Below are positions 1 through 8,427 of a stretch of 64,000 nt of DNA, piece by piece. Origin of the DNA: Prevotella sp. GTDB lineage: Bacteria; Bacteroidota; Bacteroidia; Bacteroidales; Bacteroidaceae. Position 1 is the first letter of the stretch. Each line of letters opens with the position of its first letter. The notes beneath the pieces were generated by a model. The model saw only the letters and a list, made by a program, of their open reading frames with translations, ran no database searches and was not told the DNA's origin. The stretch covers positions 1-64,000 of the forward strand of contig JAFTGB010000002.1 of assembly GCA_017458125.1 (NCBI GenBank). The letters run 5' to 3'. Made by a program: the position numbers and the translations under genes.

Positions 1-197
1 TCGTTCAACTTAGCAGTATGTTGGTTAACACCCTCTATCTTTCTTGTCTTGTCTGATATGCCAATTGCCAACATACCACCATCGGCATTAGCCATCGCCA
101 CGATAGGGATAGCCAATGCCTTTGGATCTATCTGTATGCTTTTCAGGTCAAACGTCTGACCTTCTTTCCCTGCCCTTATTTCTTCTATTGTCATCAT
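1..197 (-). CDS. AlbA_2 (Schlafen-like) putative DNA-binding protein, N-terminal fragment
   Basis: The gene runs off the left edge, so only about the first 65 residues are visible. They begin MMTIEEIRAGKEGQTFDLKS and continue through a glycine-rich stretch (ANADGGMLAIGI). This pattern of an E/D-F/L-K-S strand followed by a neighbouring 'ANADGG' turn is that of AlbA_2 domains, found in putative transcriptional regulators and RecG-like ATPases of Bacteroidota. Two tandem ATGs allow a start at 197 or 194. It lies 72 bp downstream of the integrase on the same strand and so belongs to the integrated element. The family call rests on the N-terminal domain only; the C-terminal part and exact role cannot be seen. 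Confidence 0.6.
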   Translation of the reverse strand, partial: MMTIEEIRAGKEGQTFDLKSIQIDPKALAIPIVAMANADGGMLAIGISDKTRKIEGVNQHTAKLN

Positions 198-269
198 TTG
201 CGTGCAAAGTTACAACAAATACTTCAAATTACTATACCTTATTGTATAATAGTTAACGCTTAAATCTAC

Positions 270-1799
270 TTATCCAATCATGTCAATAACATTTTTCAGT
301 GTCTCGTCCTCAATTTTACGATAACGTTTGAATGCCTTGGAACCATCAACATGACCGGACATCTTACCAATCAAGTTGGGGTCGGAAACTTTAAAGTATG
401 CATTGCCAACGAATGTGCGGCGAGCAAGGTGGCTTGCTGCAATTTCGTTAATAGGGCGGATTTCGTTCTCTCCTGTCAATGTGTTGCGTACTTCCACATT
501 GCGTGTAATTCCTGACATGGTGAATATTGCCTTAATTGCGTCGTTATACTTTTGAGCAGAAATAAACGGGAACAGCCTTCCTTTTTTATCCATGCCTTTA
601 TATTTCTCTATCAGTTCTTTAGCTTTGTCGTGCAATGGAACACGAGCCTGAATGGGTTCGTCGCCCTCGTCTTTTGTCTTATGTGGGGTGTATACAAGAA
701 TTCCATTGTTGATATGCTGGGGAGTTAACTTAACAAGGTCACTAACTCGACATCCTATGAAACAGTGGAATACGAATATATCCCTACACATTACGATTGT
801 CTGGATGGGCATCTTGCATTTCTTCTTGAAATCCTTATCCATAGTCTCCCATATTGCTTCAAGATTCGTATCTGCAATCTTATTACGTTCTTCTATTGTG
901 ATGTAAATCGGAGTTCCCACCTTAGCCGTACCTATCTTTACGCCGTCAAATGGCCTGTTGGTTGTTAATCCCTCTTCGTAGAAGAACAAGAAAAGAGATT
1001 TTAAGCGGGTTCGCATCTTGATAATGGTATTATCACCTCTTTCTTCAAGATAGTTGTGTCCCTTTTTGATGGCAGCAGGATACTCGTTAATGAGCTTCTT
1101 AAACAGTTCTGGATATTCGTCGGACAGTTTTTTCTCGTTACGAAGATAGTAGGTAAGATCTTCTATATCCTCTTTAGTAACTTTATCTATATCAAATTCA
1201 TAATTACTCCTGTCAATATCCGTCGCCTTGACAAAGCCTTGATAACGCGCAATGGCTCTCGACAATACACGATAGACACGTGCATGCGACTCGGCAAGCT
1301 GTCGTTTTTCGATATACTCTTCTACAAGTTCAAAGAAGGAGCCTTTGTGTTGTGGCTTGATCTCATATTTCACTGGATTATGAAATTTGTCTATCACTAA
1401 TTGAAGCCAATCACTCGTCATTTGAATATCTCTGTTTGCCTCGTATTTCTCGATAATAAATTTCTTCAATTCATCCAATTTGGCAGACTGCTCACGGTGA
1501 TATCTGACTTCAGGTGTTTCAAGTCGTTGTTTTACAACAATAACACCGCTCTGTCGTAAGACGTAATGATGTTTGTCGGCTTTTTTTGTAGTGGAAGTAG
1601 TCAGGTTGCCAGGTATCTTCACTCCTAATTTTTCGGTTTTATCTCTGTCAATGTAATATTCGAAGAACTCTGGAGAGACAAAAATACCGCTTTTTGCCCT
1701 TGTATTAAACTTCGTACCTTGGAAGAAGCGGATGAGTACTTCGCACATCCCAGTTTCCTTTTGTACCTTGCTTGATATTCTTAGCTCTATCTGTGCCAT
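270..1799 (-). CDS. Tyrosine recombinase (phage-type integrase) of a mobile element
   Basis: A 509-residue site-specific recombinase that would integrate and excise the element to its left. The N-terminal ~90 residues look like the arm-binding region of Bacteroidota ICE integrases. The SAM-like core-binding domain lies at about 150-280 and the catalytic domain at about 300-500. Visible active-site residues are Arg351 (GCRVSDL), His457-x-x-Arg460 (HLARR), His483 (SGHVDGS) and the probable nucleophile Tyr493 (FKRYRK). The open frame extends 83 codons further upstream, but that stretch runs into the terminator at 2032-2062. A good promoter ends just above ATG 1799, so I place the start there. 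Base composition is clearly more AT-rich than the genes to the right, consistent with transfer. Confidence 0.9.
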   Translation of the reverse strand: MAQIELRISSKVQKETGMCEVLIRFFQGTKFNTRAKSGIFVSPEFFEYYIDRDKTEKLGVKIPGNLTTSTTKKADKHHYVLRQSGVIVVKQRLETPEVRYHREQSAKLDELKKFIIEKYEANRDIQMTSDWLQLVIDKFHNPVKYEIKPQHKGSFFELVEEYIEKRQLAESHARVYRVLSRAIARYQGFVKATDIDRSNYEFDIDKVTKEDIEDLTYYLRNEKKLSDEYPELFKKLINEYPAAIKKGHNYLEERGDNTIIKMRTRLKSLFLFFYEEGLTTNRPFDGVKIGTAKVGTPIYITIEERNKIADTNLEAIWETMDKDFKKKCKMPIQTIVMCRDIFVFHCFIGCRVSDLVKLTPQHINNGILVYTPHKTKDEGDEPIQARVPLHDKAKELIEKYKGMDKKGRLFPFISAQKYNDAIKAIFTMSGITRNVEVRNTLTGENEIRPINEIAASHLARRTFVGNAYFKVSDPNLIGKMSGHVDGSKAFKRYRKIEDETLKNVIDMIG

Positions 1800-1824
1800 A
1801 ACAATTTGTTTTTTTAACTCGTTT

Positions 1825-1857
1825 GCAAAGGTACAAAATAGATAGAACCGAACCAAA
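1825..1857 (-). promoter_or_regulatory. Promoter of the integrase gene
   Basis: On the minus strand there is TACCTTTGC at 1825-1833 and TTTG at 1854-1857, separated by 20 bp. This matches the Bacteroidales -7/-33 consensus. The expected transcription start is close to 1818, about 20 nt before ATG 1799, which supports the shorter integrase start. Confidence 0.75.
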
Positions 1858-2000
1858 CTTTTTGGCGTGTTTTTGGCGTGATAATTTAAAATTGGCGTGA
1901 TTAGTTCGATAATTGTTAAAATTATATAATTATATAATGCGTTTATTTTCAGAGATTTACAAACATTTGAATTAGACAGAAATCGATAGGATTTAACGCT

Positions 2001-2030
2001 TTGTTGTCCGGGTACCCCAACTAACAACAA
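2001..2030. other. Candidate attachment site (element/chromosome junction)
   Basis: A dyad-symmetric segment sits between the integrase promoter region and the terminator of the neighbouring chromosomal gene. TTGTTG and CAACAA arms flank a GGGTACCC palindrome (2010-2017). AT-rich element-like sequence lies to the left and the conserved DUF349 gene to the right. The call rests on position and symmetry only; the other att copy is outside the window. Confidence 0.35.
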
Positions 2031-2031
2031 C

Positions 2032-2062
2032 AAAAAAAAGGCTTCCATTCGGAAGCCTTTTT
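2032..2062. terminator. Rho-independent terminator, probably bidirectional
   Basis: A perfect 7-bp stem GGCTTCC (2040-2046) / GGAAGCC (2051-2057) with loop ATTC. An A8 run precedes it and a T run follows, so it can form a U-tailed hairpin on either strand. It lies 17 bp beyond the stop codon of the DUF349 gene. Confidence 0.85.
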
Positions 2063-2078
2063 CATTTCTTATCTTGCT

Positions 2079-3971
2079 TTACTTAGCGGCGTTCTCAGCA
2101 TCAATGGCTTTGATCTTGTCGCGTACAAGCTGCACTTCGTCCTTCAGTTTCTGTACTTTGCGGTTCATCTCGTCAATGAGTGAGTTACCTTTCTTAGACG
2201 AGGCATTCAGGAAACCAAGATTGTTCTCGTAGGTCTGCACTTCCTGCTTCAACTGCTCATACTGGCGCATCAGGCGTGAACGCTCATTGTCCAGGGCGTT
2301 CTCACCGCGTTCGGCCACCTGCTTCAGGTTATCCTTGAACTTGCTGAGACGACGCTTGGCAACAGAGATGTTCAGGTCTTTGTAGAGCTTGTCCAAAACA
2401 GCGTGGTACTCCTCGTACAACTTGTCTTTCTCCTTGAAGGGCACATGGCCAATCTGCTGGTACTCCTCAACCAGCTTCTGCACCTTTTCCTGCAGGTTAT
2501 CGCCAGCCTCTTCGGCAGTGGCTTTCAGGCGCTGGATGACGTCACGCTTCTTCTCCAAGTTCTCGCGCTCCTCATTGCGGGTGCCGGCACCGGCAGCGTT
2601 GCGTGCCTCGAAGAACTTGTTGCAGGCTCCAAGGAACTCGTCCCACAGCTGGTCGCCCAGTTTCTTGGGCACCATGCCAATGGTCTTCCACTCCTTTTGC
2701 AGGTTGATGAGTTTATCGCTGGTAGACTTCCATTCGGTGCTGTCTTGCAGCGCTTTAGCTTTCTCAATGAGGGCACGCTTCTTGTCGGCGTTCGCTTTGA
2801 ACGAGTCCTTCAGTCCTCTGAAATACTCGGCCTTGCGTCCGAAGAAGTCGTCGCAGGCAGCACGGAAGCGTTCAAAGATTTTGACGTTCATCTTCTGCGG
2901 TGCAAAGCCGATAGTCTTCCATTCAGCCTGAAGTTCGATAATCTGCTTGGTGTGGCGTTCCCAGTCGCCGCTGCCTTTGTTCTCCTCGGCGGCTATGGCC
3001 TCCACTTTCTCGCAGAGAGCGGTCTTCTTCTGCAGGTTCTCCTCCTCCTTGGCACGCAGTCCTTCAAAGTGCTGCTGGTGGCGCTTGTTGATGACGGTGC
3101 TGGCAGCCTTGAAGCGGTTCCATATCTCTTCTCGCAGTTCTTTGCTTACGGGGCCGGTCTCGCGGTACTCCTGATGCAGCTTCTGCAACTGGTGGAAGGC
3201 ACTGATGACGTCAGGCTCTTCAGCCAGCTTCTCGGCAGCCTCGCAGAGTTTGGTCTTCATTTCAAGGTTCTTCTTGAAGTCGTACTCGCGGGCCTCGCTG
3301 TTGAGCTTCAGCAGGTCGTAGAACTGTTCGACGTACAGCTGGTAGTTGCGCCACAGCTCGTTGGCACGCTCTGCGGGCACGTTCTTTATTTCGCGCCACT
3401 CGTCCTGTAGGGCCTTGAAGTCTTTATACGACTTGTTGGCCTCTTCGGGCGACGTGATCATGTTCTTGATTTTCTCGATGATGTCGAGCTTCTTCTGCAG
3501 GTTGTCCTGCTTCTCCTGCTCTTGCTCTTTGAACAGTTTCTGCCGTTTCTCCTTGATAATACCCATCTCGGCTTTGAAGGCTTCCTCCACTTCGTCGGGT
3601 CTTATCTGGTACTGCTCCGGGTCGCCGCCACCGTCAATGTATTCTTTCAGCATGGCTTCGCGCTCGGCAATGTGCAGCTTGTAGAAGACGGTCTTCAGAT
3701 AGTCTACTTCGTCTTTCTGAGGGGCTTCCTCGCTGTGTGCTATCTCACGCACACGCTCCAGCACCTCTTGCTTGGTTTGATACTGCTTGCGCTCGGAGTC
3801 CTTGGCTGTGGCTTCGCCCTCTACAGGCTGTTCTGCCTCTGCGGGCTGTTCCTCTTCGGCGGGTTGGTCGACTGGGGTTTCCACTACGTTTTCCACCTGT
3901 TCAGTGGCAGACGTCGCAATCTGTTCTACGTTCTGCTCCTCGACGGGAGCTTTTTCTTGAGAGTCCATCAT
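2079..3971 (-). CDS. DUF349 repeat protein
   Basis: A 630-residue protein with a low-complexity acidic Glu/Pro/Val N-terminus (about 1-60), followed by charged helical sequence containing about five DUF349 repeats. The repeats are recognised by the recurring pattern LQxEWKxIG-x-P and a following FxxxFD/FFxxK segment (near residues 185, 260, 340, 420 and 490). A coiled-coil C-terminus covers about 540-625. There is no signal peptide, so it is probably cytoplasmic. DUF349 proteins are almost universal in Bacteroidota, but their role is not established. Start MMDSQEK at 3971 has tandem ATGs; a TAATTTTGA -7 element on the minus strand at 4018-4026 fits. It is monocistronic with the terminator at 2032-2062. 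Confidence 0.88.
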   Translation of the reverse strand: MMDSQEKAPVEEQNVEQIATSATEQVENVVETPVDQPAEEEQPAEAEQPVEGEATAKDSERKQYQTKQEVLERVREIAHSEEAPQKDEVDYLKTVFYKLHIAEREAMLKEYIDGGGDPEQYQIRPDEVEEAFKAEMGIIKEKRQKLFKEQEQEKQDNLQKKLDIIEKIKNMITSPEEANKSYKDFKALQDEWREIKNVPAERANELWRNYQLYVEQFYDLLKLNSEAREYDFKKNLEMKTKLCEAAEKLAEEPDVISAFHQLQKLHQEYRETGPVSKELREEIWNRFKAASTVINKRHQQHFEGLRAKEEENLQKKTALCEKVEAIAAEENKGSGDWERHTKQIIELQAEWKTIGFAPQKMNVKIFERFRAACDDFFGRKAEYFRGLKDSFKANADKKRALIEKAKALQDSTEWKSTSDKLINLQKEWKTIGMVPKKLGDQLWDEFLGACNKFFEARNAAGAGTRNEERENLEKKRDVIQRLKATAEEAGDNLQEKVQKLVEEYQQIGHVPFKEKDKLYEEYHAVLDKLYKDLNISVAKRRLSKFKDNLKQVAERGENALDNERSRLMRQYEQLKQEVQTYENNLGFLNASSKKGNSLIDEMNRKVQKLKDEVQLVRDKIKAIDAENAAK

Positions 3972-4070
3972 CTTGATTTTAATTAATGATATGGGTTAGT
4001 TCATACAAAATCAGGCTTCAAAATTAGTCATTATTTCCGACATAACCTAATTTTTTGTCAGAAAAATGCA

Positions 4071-4997
4071 TTAAATGAGTCGTTTCCGCCTGAAAATGAA
4101 CCATGAGATGACCGAAATGACCACCGAAAGGATAATGGCGATGATGAAACCTGCGGGGCTTGACTCCATGCCGTTGACCAAGTTCATGCCGAAGAATGAG
4201 GCTACCAGCGTAGGCAGCATGAGGATGATGGTCACCGAGGTGAGCGTTCGCATGATGGTGTTCATGTTGTTGTTGATGATGCTCTGGTAGGTATCCATGG
4301 TCGACTCCAGAATGTTCGAGTAGATGTTGGTGGTTTCGCGGGCCTGCGTCATCTCGATGGTAACGTCTTCGATGAGGTCGGCGTCCAGTTCGTCAATCTG
4401 TAGCTTGAACTTCAGTTTCGACAGTAGCGTCTCGTTGCCACGTATGGAGGTGTTGAAGTAGGTCAGCGAGTCTTGCAGTCGCGACAGGCCTATCAGACTC
4501 TCGTTGTTCACCTCGCGGTCCAGGTTGCGCTTGGCTTTCTCGATGAGCATTGATATCTGCTTCAGGCGCTTCAGGTACCATACGGCGCTGCTGAGGAAGA
4601 GTCTGAATATCATGTCCACGTAGTCCGTGAAGCCCACGCCGCGTTTCTGCTGATACGACACAAAGTCAATCATCATGTTGGTCTCGTAGTAGCACACGGT
4701 AATGGTGATGTCGCGCTTGTGGATGATACCGAGCGGTACGGTGGTGTATGGTGTGCGCGAGCGTACCTCTTTGACGTAGGGTATGCGCAGGATGATGAGC
4801 ATCCATCCGTCGTCGTACTCATAGCGTGCGCGCTCGTCGGTATCACTGATGTCGGAGAGGAAGTAGTCGGGTATTTTGTACTCCTCCTCCAGCATCTGCC
4901 GGTCTTCTTCTGTCGGACACGTCATCTGTATCCAACAATTAGGCTGCCACTCACTGAGCTGGCTCAGCCCACCTTGGGTGTTCCAGAAAGTCTTCAT
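4071..4997 (-). CDS. corA: CorA-family Mg2+/divalent cation transporter
   Basis: 308 residues. A soluble N-terminal alpha/beta and helical domain is followed by two C-terminal membrane helices. The signature GMN tripeptide sits near residue 270 (FFGMNLVNGM) at the end of TM1, with TM2 at about 283-302 and a basic RRKR tail, as in pentameric CorA channels. The N-terminal domain includes the long helical segment (about 150-240) typical of the family. Length is normal. The messenger is unusual: the promoter lies at 5157-5189, leaving a ~150-nt leader with a possible 11-codon ORF (5093-5128) and a hairpin. Mg2+ rather than Co2+ or Zn2+ as substrate is a family inference. Confidence 0.9.
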   Translation of the reverse strand: MKTFWNTQGGLSQLSEWQPNCWIQMTCPTEEDRQMLEEEYKIPDYFLSDISDTDERARYEYDDGWMLIILRIPYVKEVRSRTPYTTVPLGIIHKRDITITVCYYETNMMIDFVSYQQKRGVGFTDYVDMIFRLFLSSAVWYLKRLKQISMLIEKAKRNLDREVNNESLIGLSRLQDSLTYFNTSIRGNETLLSKLKFKLQIDELDADLIEDVTIEMTQARETTNIYSNILESTMDTYQSIINNNMNTIMRTLTSVTIILMLPTLVASFFGMNLVNGMESSPAGFIIAIILSVVISVISWFIFRRKRLI

Positions 4998-5017
4998 CGT
5001 GCTAATCCGTTTTTAAG

Positions 5018-5051
5018 TGCATGATTCGTCATGCATGATGCATAATACTTG
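5018..5051. repeat. Heptamer array in the corA leader
   Basis: Phased 7-bp units can be read on the + strand: GTGCATG ATTCGTC ATGCATG ATGCATA ATACTTG, starting at 5017. It belongs to the dispersed heptanucleotide family found throughout the window and lies between the putative leader ORF and the corA start. Confidence 0.6.
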
Positions 5052-5092
5052 GGGCAAAGGGATTAGCAGCCTTGCCACCTCAATCCCTCGGC

Positions 5093-5128
5093 CTACGAAT
5101 TGTAATTATCCGCTGGGTAGTCGTCCAT
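5093..5128 (-). CDS. Possible leader peptide upstream of corA
   Basis: An 11-codon ORF, MDDYPADNYNS, lies inside the corA 5' leader about 29 nt after the promoter -7 box. It is followed by a hairpin whose closing stem is GGGATT/AATCCC (about 5058-5088). It is acidic and contains proline near the N-terminus. Nothing but position and composition supports translation; an ORF this short can arise by chance. Confidence 0.3.
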   Translation of the reverse strand: MDDYPADNYNS

Positions 5129-5156
5129 TGTTTGTCTATTATTTGGTTACACGGCT

Positions 5157-5189
5157 GCAAAGGTACGAAAAAGCCGCCAAACGGCCAAA
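5157..5189 (-). promoter_or_regulatory. Promoter of corA
   Basis: On the minus strand there is TACCTTTGC (5157-5165) and TTTG (5186-5189) with a 20-bp spacer, a full match to the Bacteroidales consensus. It gives a leader of about 150 nt before ATG 4997. Confidence 0.75.
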
Positions 5190-5277
5190 CGTTTTCCGCG
5201 ATTTTTCTGTTCCGGGTCATTTCAGGGGGCTTATAGTTTGCGCGCTCATGATAAGCTTTCCATGGAGGATTTTGAAC

Positions 5278-5332
5278 GTGCCTGAAGCAAGCCCCCTTTT
5301 ACTTCAGGCAAAGGGGGGCTTGCTTCAGGCAC
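5278..5332. terminator. Long inverted repeat at the 3' end of the OMP gene
   Basis: A 19-bp perfect arm GTGCCTGAAGCAAGCCCCC (5278-5296) pairs with 5314-5332. A one-base bulge and TTT/AAA extend the stem. The loop contains a third copy of CTTCAGGCA. It starts 4 bp past the stop codon of the 5336-7849 gene, so it is most likely a transcript-end hairpin; there is no clear T-run. Confidence 0.6.
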
Positions 5333-5335
5333 TGA

Positions 5336-7849
5336 TTATTTGTGCAGGATGGCCGAACTGCCCGTACTGCCGGCTTCGATGTCCTGGCGGCTGCTCTTTC
5401 GGCCGAAGTCGAACGAGTAGGAGAGGCGCAGGTATAGCCAGGGGCCGTAGGCATCGCGCTGCACCTGCTGGTTGAACTGGTAGTGCGTGTAGTCAAAGTA
5501 TAACCGCCGGCTCTTGTCGTTCAGCAGCATCCGCCGGGTCCCGACTTCGGCATAGAAGCCTTTGTGGCCGTAGGTAGCACTGATGCCGTAGTCGGCTGCT
5601 GACTTGCTGAAGGTGTTGCTGTACAGTCTGGTCTGCGGGGTCTGGTAGTAGGCACTCAGCGCGAAGTTGCCGATGTGGTAGAGAGCCTTCAGGTTGCAGT
5701 CGATGTGGTTTAGGGTGGCTCCTTCGTGTGCGGTCAGTATGTTGCGTTCTATGGCGATACCGCCCTTCAGCTGCAAGTTTCTATTCAGGAGGAATAGGGT
5801 CTGCTGGATGTTCAGGCTCAGGTTGTGCAGACTGCCGTCGTTGCCGTAGGAGTGAACCAGCCGTTCGCCCTCTGGGGTATAGGTGTCTACCGTCATGTTG
5901 CCCAGCCGTTCGTACTCCAAATGCGCCATCAGTCGCCAGTTCTTCAGCATCAGGCTGTAGTCCAGGTAGACGGTACCGAAGATGGTTTTCTTCAGGTCGG
6001 GATTGCCCCTGATGATTTCGTAGCGGTTGACTATTTGCTCCACCTCGCTACGGCTGGCCGCATTCGGAGTGCTGTTGCCTAAGTAGATGGCCGATTCCAG
6101 ACTGTTCTGCTTGTTCACACGATACTTCACGGTTATGGCACCTCTGGAGGAGAAGTAGGTCTCGCTGTTGGTCTGTGTCTTCCAATAGGCCACGCTGAAG
6201 CCTAATGGGCGGAAGTTGAACAGCCATCTTTGGTTGGGCTTCAAGGTATAGACAGGCCATACGATGGTTTCCGACTCGCTGGTGTTCCGGTCAGCAGGCA
6301 GTGTGCCCCGATACTCGTCGTCGTAGTGCTCGTAGTACTCTATGACCCGCAGGGAGAGACTGTTCTTCGGATTCAGGTTGTTTACATAGCCTATGGTGCC
6401 AAACACGCCAAAAGTCTTCTCCTTGGTATGCGAGGCGATGTCGTAGCCGTCGCTTTCCAGATAGGTGTTGTCATAGCTGTTGCGCCCGAAGGAAAAACTG
6501 GCATCGTAGAACAGCCGCTGTCTGTCGGTGATGTCCCAGTCGGCAGCTGTTTTGACGTATGTCGTCGTGCTTTGTTTGCCCGTGGTGCTCTGGGCCGTGT
6601 TCTTGGCTGTGATGTCGCCGCTGTAGGTCAGGTCTTCCGTGTAGCCGTATTCGGGTGTCCTGTCCTGCGTGATGCCGACCTCGCCCGTCAGTGCCAGCTT
6701 CTTCGCATGGTAGCGGGCACGGAACACGCCGTAGTTGCGCCATTCTTTCAGGTGGTCATACAGGCTGACTGTCGATTTGTGGAAACGCTTGCTGGTCAGC
6801 AGGTCTTCGTCCTTCGTGTCGGTGGCTCCGCGCTCGTTCTTGTAGCCGTTGCCCACGAGCAGCGTGTAGTTCGTCTTCTTGTGGTCGAGGCTGGCCTGGA
6901 TGTTGTTCTCGCCTATCACGTGCAGGAAACGGCTGTGGCTCTTGGCTTCCACGTAGCCGCCGTAGTCGTAGTGGCGCATGACGAAGTTGATGACCACTTC
7001 CTTGTCGGCAAACTTGCCCGTAGGCATGTCGATGTATTCCACGCGGAGCACATCCTTGGGGCGTATGTGGTCTATCTCGTCCTTGTCAACGATGCGCTCG
7101 TCGATGGCGAAGGTGATGCCCCTGTTGGTCTGGCTCTTCACGTCGCCGCTGATGCGGTTGACGTCCAGTTGCGGAATCATCAGGTTGTCCAGCAGGCTGA
7201 TGCCTCCGTTGGCGGCATTGCGCTGGCGCTGGTTGGGAATATACACATCCTTATCCTGTTTGGCGGTGTGCAGGTTGCCCTCTACAACGACTTCATGGAT
7301 GTGCTCGGTGGTCTCGTGCAGGATAATGGTTCCTATGTCACCTGTTTCACAATTCAATATTTGTGTCTCGTAGCCCACGCAGCTGATGCGGATGCGCAGC
7401 AGCCGTTCTGTTGTAGGGATTACGAAGTCGCCGTTCTCGTTGCTGACACCACTGCTGACAATGGCAGAGTCGCCTACGTTCAGCAATGCGACGTTGGCAT
7501 AGACAACGGGTTGCTTCCTGCTGTTGACAAGGCGTCCGATGAGCTTGCCGTCCGTCTTCAGCATGGCCTCAACAAAGAGGAGGCTGTCGCCCATGCTCTT
7601 CATCGTGATGGGGTAGTAGCCGATGCACGCTTGGATGGCTTCGGGGATGGTCAGTCCGCTGAACTGCTTTGTCACCGTATAGTCCTCCAGTTCGTTGTGG
7701 ATGAAGGCAATCTTGTAGCGGTTGGTGCTGCGGCGCAGGTCCATGAGTACCTTCGACATCGACTTGTCTTTGTAGTTGCGGGACACGTGCTGGGCGCTTG
7801 CTGCCTGCACCATCGTGCAGAACAGCAATAGCATCATCATCTGTTTCAT
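5336..7849 (-). CDS. TonB-dependent-receptor-like outer-membrane protein with STN domain
   Basis: 837 residues with a signal peptide (cleavage near ASA-Q, residue 19). An STN/secretin-like domain (about 25-95) is followed by a carboxypeptidase-regulatory-like beta-sandwich (about 103-185), a short plug-like region (about 200-300), and then a beta-barrel of the OMP_b-brl_3 type ending in aromatic-rich strands. The STN domain is the part that talks to an anti-sigma factor in FecA-type transducers. The gene follows the anti-sigma gene by 20 bp in the same operon as an ECF sigma factor. No SusD partner is next to it. The ligand cannot be deduced; such stand-alone receptors may take up iron complexes, peptides or other small ligands. 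Confidence 0.8.
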   Translation of the reverse strand: MKQMMMLLLFCTMVQAASAQHVSRNYKDKSMSKVLMDLRRSTNRYKIAFIHNELEDYTVTKQFSGLTIPEAIQACIGYYPITMKSMGDSLLFVEAMLKTDGKLIGRLVNSRKQPVVYANVALLNVGDSAIVSSGVSNENGDFVIPTTERLLRIRISCVGYETQILNCETGDIGTIILHETTEHIHEVVVEGNLHTAKQDKDVYIPNQRQRNAANGGISLLDNLMIPQLDVNRISGDVKSQTNRGITFAIDERIVDKDEIDHIRPKDVLRVEYIDMPTGKFADKEVVINFVMRHYDYGGYVEAKSHSRFLHVIGENNIQASLDHKKTNYTLLVGNGYKNERGATDTKDEDLLTSKRFHKSTVSLYDHLKEWRNYGVFRARYHAKKLALTGEVGITQDRTPEYGYTEDLTYSGDITAKNTAQSTTGKQSTTTYVKTAADWDITDRQRLFYDASFSFGRNSYDNTYLESDGYDIASHTKEKTFGVFGTIGYVNNLNPKNSLSLRVIEYYEHYDDEYRGTLPADRNTSESETIVWPVYTLKPNQRWLFNFRPLGFSVAYWKTQTNSETYFSSRGAITVKYRVNKQNSLESAIYLGNSTPNAASRSEVEQIVNRYEIIRGNPDLKKTIFGTVYLDYSLMLKNWRLMAHLEYERLGNMTVDTYTPEGERLVHSYGNDGSLHNLSLNIQQTLFLLNRNLQLKGGIAIERNILTAHEGATLNHIDCNLKALYHIGNFALSAYYQTPQTRLYSNTFSKSAADYGISATYGHKGFYAEVGTRRMLLNDKSRRLYFDYTHYQFNQQVQRDAYGPWLYLRLSYSFDFGRKSSRQDIEAGSTGSSAILHK

Positions 7850-7869
7850 GGCTTGTAGTCCTCCCTTTT

Positions 7870-8427
7870 TTATTCTATGATGATGCTGTCGCCCTTCAGA
7901 CTGATGCTGACGTGGTCGAAGTTGCTAATCTGGCTGGCTATGTCGCCGATGCTGTTGTGCTGGTCCCACTCGTAGTAGAGCCGCAGATGGCGCACAGAGG
8001 CATTACGGTAGGCTGGCTTTACCTGATAATAATAGGTGAGGCTGTCTACAATCTCCTGCAGTTCGGCATCCTCGAAGACCACCGTGTGAGGTGTCGCTGC
8101 GGCTGTTTCTCTTTTTTCCTTGGCTGCTTGGGGTATGGTGACAGTGTTTGTTGCCTCCACTGCGTTGCCGTGAGAATCGTCATGGCTGCCTATGATTTGT
8201 ACTGCCGCCCATGCGATGCCTGAGAGCATCAGTATGCCGATGAACGAGGCTGCCATCTTCAGCCACTGGCGGTTGTGCCGGGGGAAGTGCTGTTGCTCAA
8301 AACGTTTCCACTCCGTCTCTACCTGTTCGTCGCTGACGGTCTCACCACCGAATATCTCCTGCCACTCCTCGTCGCTGTACTGCTCGGGGTGCTCTGTCAT
8401 CTGGGTCAGTTTTCTTAGCTTTTCCAT
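7870..8427 (-). CDS. Short FecR-like anti-sigma protein with DUF4974-type C-terminus
   Basis: 185 residues: a cytoplasmic N-terminus of about 60 residues, one membrane helix (about 58-80, rich in Ala/Ile/Gly), a Lys/Thr linker, and a C-terminal domain of about 70 residues (from VVFEDAELQEIVDSL) that looks like DUF4974, an STN-like fold. Full FecR proteins are about 300-350 residues, and the central FecR sensory beta-domain is missing here. It overlaps the sigma gene by 13 bp, so translation is probably coupled. By family precedent it would hold the ECF sigma factor at the membrane and release it on a signal from the STN domain of the downstream receptor. Confidence 0.75.
   Translation of the reverse strand: MEKLRKLTQMTEHPEQYSDEEWQEIFGGETVSDEQVETEWKRFEQQHFPRHNRQWLKMAASFIGILMLSGIAWAAVQIIGSHDDSHGNAVEATNTVTIPQAAKEKRETAAATPHTVVFEDAELQEIVDSLTYYYQVKPAYRNASVRHLRLYYEWDQHNSIGDIASQISNFDHVSISLKGDSIIIE

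Noticed and set aside
270-2048. 592-residue version of the integrase
   Set aside because: The first 83 codons cross the promoter and the candidate att site, and lie outside the conserved integrase sequence.
2403-3410. 335-codon + strand ORF opposite the DUF349 gene
   Set aside because: Complement of a GC-rich coding frame; leucine/valine-rich without domain features, while the minus frame has clear DUF349 repeats.
6230-7831. 533-codon + strand ORF opposite the TonB-type receptor
   Set aside because: Shadow frame with no start signal or recognisable domain; the minus frame has a signal peptide and STN domain.
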